64,000 nucleotides of DNA, taken from assembly GCF_913773995.1 (NCBI RefSeq), contig NZ_CAJYES010000113.1:62001-126000 (forward strand). The letters run 5' to 3'. Source of the DNA: an uncultured Pseudacidovorax sp. (lineage in GTDB: Bacteria > Pseudomonadota > Gammaproteobacteria > Burkholderiales > Burkholderiaceae_C). Within the stretch, counting starts at the first letter, position 1; each line of letters opens with the position of its first letter. Positions 62,792 to 64,000 of this stretch are shown in pieces. The notes under the pieces were generated by a model, which did not search any database, was not told the origin of the DNA, and saw only the letters and a list, made by a program, of their open reading frames with translations. The position numbers and the translations under genes were made by a program.

Positions 62792-63144
62792 GCACATGGG
62801 CACAGCGGGCGAAGGCCCACCTAGCAGCGCAAGGAAGCGAGACGCCTCCCCCCGCATTTCCGCAAAAGCCCACGGAGGCACCTGCCAGAACTGACGAAAC
62901 CCCCCTTTTGTCAGTTTTGGCAGCCCCATCCCCTGCCGTTGCGGAAAACTGCCCCCCATTGGCTGAGCTGCTGGCGCATGCCGAGCGTGCATGCATCCAA
63001 TGGGGTGACGGGCAGGCGGCCAAGGAACAGATGCGGGCCGACTGTCGAGCGGTGCCGGCTGAACAGCGGGCCGGGCTGATTGCTCATTTCGCATCGGCGT
63101 ACGGCGCCCCTGAGCGACAGGGCCGGAGGGGGGGTGTCCATTGA
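62788..63144 (+). CDS. Small hypothetical protein of the element
   Basis: 118-aa soluble protein; ATG at 62788 overlaps the DUF3987 stop as ATGA. The N-terminal half is Pro/Ala-rich and probably disordered (PPPAFPQKPTEAPAR), the C-terminal half helical (LAELLAHAERACIQWGDGQAAKEQMRADCRAVPAEQRAGLIAHFASAYG). No recognised family. Inside the gene, 62885-62895 and 62910-62920 form an 11-bp inverted repeat with one mismatch. Confidence 0.7.
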   Translation: MSTWAQRAKAHLAAQGSETPPPAFPQKPTEAPARTDETPLLSVLAAPSPAVAENCPPLAELLAHAERACIQWGDGQAAKEQMRADCRAVPAEQRAGLIAHFASAYGAPERQGRRGGVH

Positions 63145-63446
63145 CTGCGACCCATGCCGTAACCCTGTCGCGTGTTGAGGACTGCTATGCCAGGCTCATG
63201 ACTGAGATCAGGGCGCGGGCCTTTGTCATGTCCGCTGATGGCCGGATCGGGGAACGGGACGCGGCATCCTTGCTTGGCTATAACCAGGGCTGGTTTAGGC
63301 AGATGCGAGGCGAGGGCAGCGGCCCTCCCTTCTATCGGCTCGGCGTTGCTGGTGCCAAGGTCAGCTATCGCGTGGATGACCTGGCAATGTGGGTCGAGTC
63401 ACGAGCGGACAGGCAATCGCTGCAAACCGCAGGAAAACGCAGTTAG
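63141..63446 (+). CDS. Small DNA-binding-like protein
   Basis: 101-aa protein with a TTG start at 63141 that overlaps the previous stop (TTGA); a purine-rich GGAGGGGGGG lies upstream. RIGERDAASLLGYNQGWFRQMRGEGSGPPFYRLGVAGAKVSYRVDDLAMWVESR has the excisionase/MerR-type helix-turn-helix and wing pattern, comparable to the AlpA-like protein upstream. Possibly a second regulator or excisionase. Confidence 0.72.
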   Translation: MTATHAVTLSRVEDCYARLMTEIRARAFVMSADGRIGERDAASLLGYNQGWFRQMRGEGSGPPFYRLGVAGAKVSYRVDDLAMWVESRADRQSLQTAGKRS

Positions 63447-63476
63447 CCGCATGGTTGGGTGAGGATGGCACAGAGA

Positions 63477-63490
63477 CGATACCCGTATCG
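63477..63490. promoter_or_regulatory. Perfect dyad, candidate operator
   Basis: CGATAC-CC-GTATCG is a perfect 14-bp dyad in the 67-nt gap before the last gene, 24 nt upstream of its ATG. It could bind one of the element's small regulators. No other copy was noticed by eye. Confidence 0.35.
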
Positions 63491-63513
63491 GCTCTAGGCC
63501 CCTCCCTCGACTC

Positions 63514-64000
63514 ATGAAGCACTTTCACCGCATCGCTACAGGCGCCAATGTTGGCCCCCTCATGGCGAAGCTTGCCCGCAATCCTCAGTGGTGGCATGAA
63601 GACACCTACCTGCGGACGTACCCCCAGGGCCCATTCGGCGAGATCGATTCCATCATCTGTCGCTTCCCTCCGCGATGGGTTGCCGCCTCTGCCGAAGAGC
63701 TTGCAGCGCAGATGAAAGAGCCGGGCTACGACCAGCACGAGTGCATCGATCTTCCGGTTTACGACAAGCTGCCCGAGGCGCGCGATCTGGTGATGAACCT
63801 GATGGCGCATGTGAGAGGCACGCGCCTGGGCCGGGTCATCATCAACCGCGTGATGCCTGGCGGCCGGATCTTCAAGCACGCCGACACGTTCGCCCACGCC
63901 AACTACTGGCACCGGCACCACATTTGCCTGCAGAGCGCGCCGGGTGTTGTGTTCTCCGCTGGGGATGAACAGGTGTGGATGGCGCCTGGTGAAGTCTGGT
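63514..64000 (+). CDS. Aspartyl/asparaginyl beta-hydroxylase-like protein, 3' end outside window
   Basis: Open frame from ATG 63514 to the window edge (162 codons). The sequence contains GRVIINRVMPGGRIFKHADTFAHANYWHRHHICLQSAPGVVFSAGDEQVWMAPGEVW. His-x-Asp followed by a distant His, and the Arg/His-rich HRHHICLQ, match the 2-oxoglutarate/Fe(II) cupin fold of the aspartyl/asparaginyl beta-hydroxylase family. Homologues are frequent in prophages and there may modify a phage or host protein; the target is unknown. It starts a new transcription unit after a dyad sequence. Confidence 0.75.
   Translation, partial: MKHFHRIATGANVGPLMAKLARNPQWWHEDTYLRTYPQGPFGEIDSIICRFPPRWVAASAEELAAQMKEPGYDQHECIDLPVYDKLPEARDLVMNLMAHVRGTRLGRVIINRVMPGGRIFKHADTFAHANYWHRHHICLQSAPGVVFSAGDEQVWMAPGEVW

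Larger units (their letters stand above)
56868..64000. mobile_element. Integrated element (prophage satellite or defective prophage), right end outside window
   Basis: Starts at the interrupted tRNA-Met and holds an integrase, an unknown gene, a repeat-rich non-coding region, AlpA-like and winged-helix proteins, a primase-like Toprim protein, a DUF3987 protein and several small ORFs, all on the plus strand with ATGA-type overlaps. Parts, such as 58.6-59.5 kb, look less GC-rich than the chromosome. No capsid, portal, terminase, conjugation or resistance gene is seen in the part present, so the type remains open. Confidence 0.85.

Overview
The window is high-GC chromosomal DNA from a betaproteobacterium, most likely Burkholderiales, family Comamonadaceae (a Variovorax/Acidovorax/Xenophilus-type organism). 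The support is gene content and order: hisIE-HIT-tatABC, petABC-sspA-sspB, a SAH riboswitch before ahcY-tlyA-metF, rplM-rpsI-erpA, a DUF4148 protein, a Bug-type solute-binding protein and the form of the tRNA genes. The genus is inference. About 56.8 kb is core-type chromosome, densely packed with many 4-bp ATGA/GTGA overlaps; the last ~7 kb is an integrated element.

Layout. 1-0.9 kb: the start of a yjbEF (gfcAB)-like exopolysaccharide locus on the minus strand, cut by the window edge. 1.0-4.4 kb: hisI, hisE, a small membrane protein, HIT protein and tatABC. 4.5-9.6 kb: DegS-like protease, MFS transporter, Nif3 protein, pdxA, mscL. 9.8-14.0 kb: cytochrome bc1 (petABC), sspA, sspB, tRNA-Thr. 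14.4-17.7 kb: DUF4148 and DoxX proteins, then a Crp-type regulator divergent from a membrane/[2Fe-2S]/adenylate-cyclase fusion protein. 17.7-21.7 kb: SAH riboswitch, ahcY, tlyA, metF, an RlpA-like lipoprotein. 21.8-34.7 kb: housekeeping genes (rlmJ, rplM, rpsI, erpA, anmK, M23 peptidase, tyrS, dtd, ybeY, phoH, ruvA), two transporters, and a FecR/OmpA pair. 34.7-40.6 kb: a six-gene minus-strand lipid operon related to E. coli ynbABCD, lying between ruvA and ruvB. 40.7-49.0 kb: ruvB, a DmeF-like metal exporter, an LpxH-like phosphoesterase, prfC, a HAD phosphatase, a succinate-semialdehyde dehydrogenase and a Bug protein. 49.2-56.7 kb: an outer-membrane protein; then a tight cluster (thermostable-hemolysin family, AMP-binding enzyme, haem-oxygenase-like diiron protein, SDR, TPR protein), facing a two-component system.

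56.8 kb to the end: a mobile element. Its left junction keeps only the 3' part of a tRNA-Met gene, followed by a tyrosine integrase, an unknown protein, a GC-rich repeat/palindrome region, an AlpA-like protein, a small winged-helix protein, a 58-aa ORF, a Toprim primase-like protein, a DUF3987 protein, two small proteins and a truncated aspartyl/asparaginyl beta-hydroxylase-like gene. It resembles a prophage satellite or defective prophage; its right end is outside the window.

Best candidates for an undescribed system: (1) the hemolysin/AMP-ligase/diiron-oxygenase/SDR/TPR cluster, which reads as a small-molecule or lipid pathway; (2) the Ynb-like lipid operon with an added acyltransferase and an unknown membrane protein; (3) the redox-cyclase/Crp pair. 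No rRNA, CRISPR array or insertion sequence was seen.
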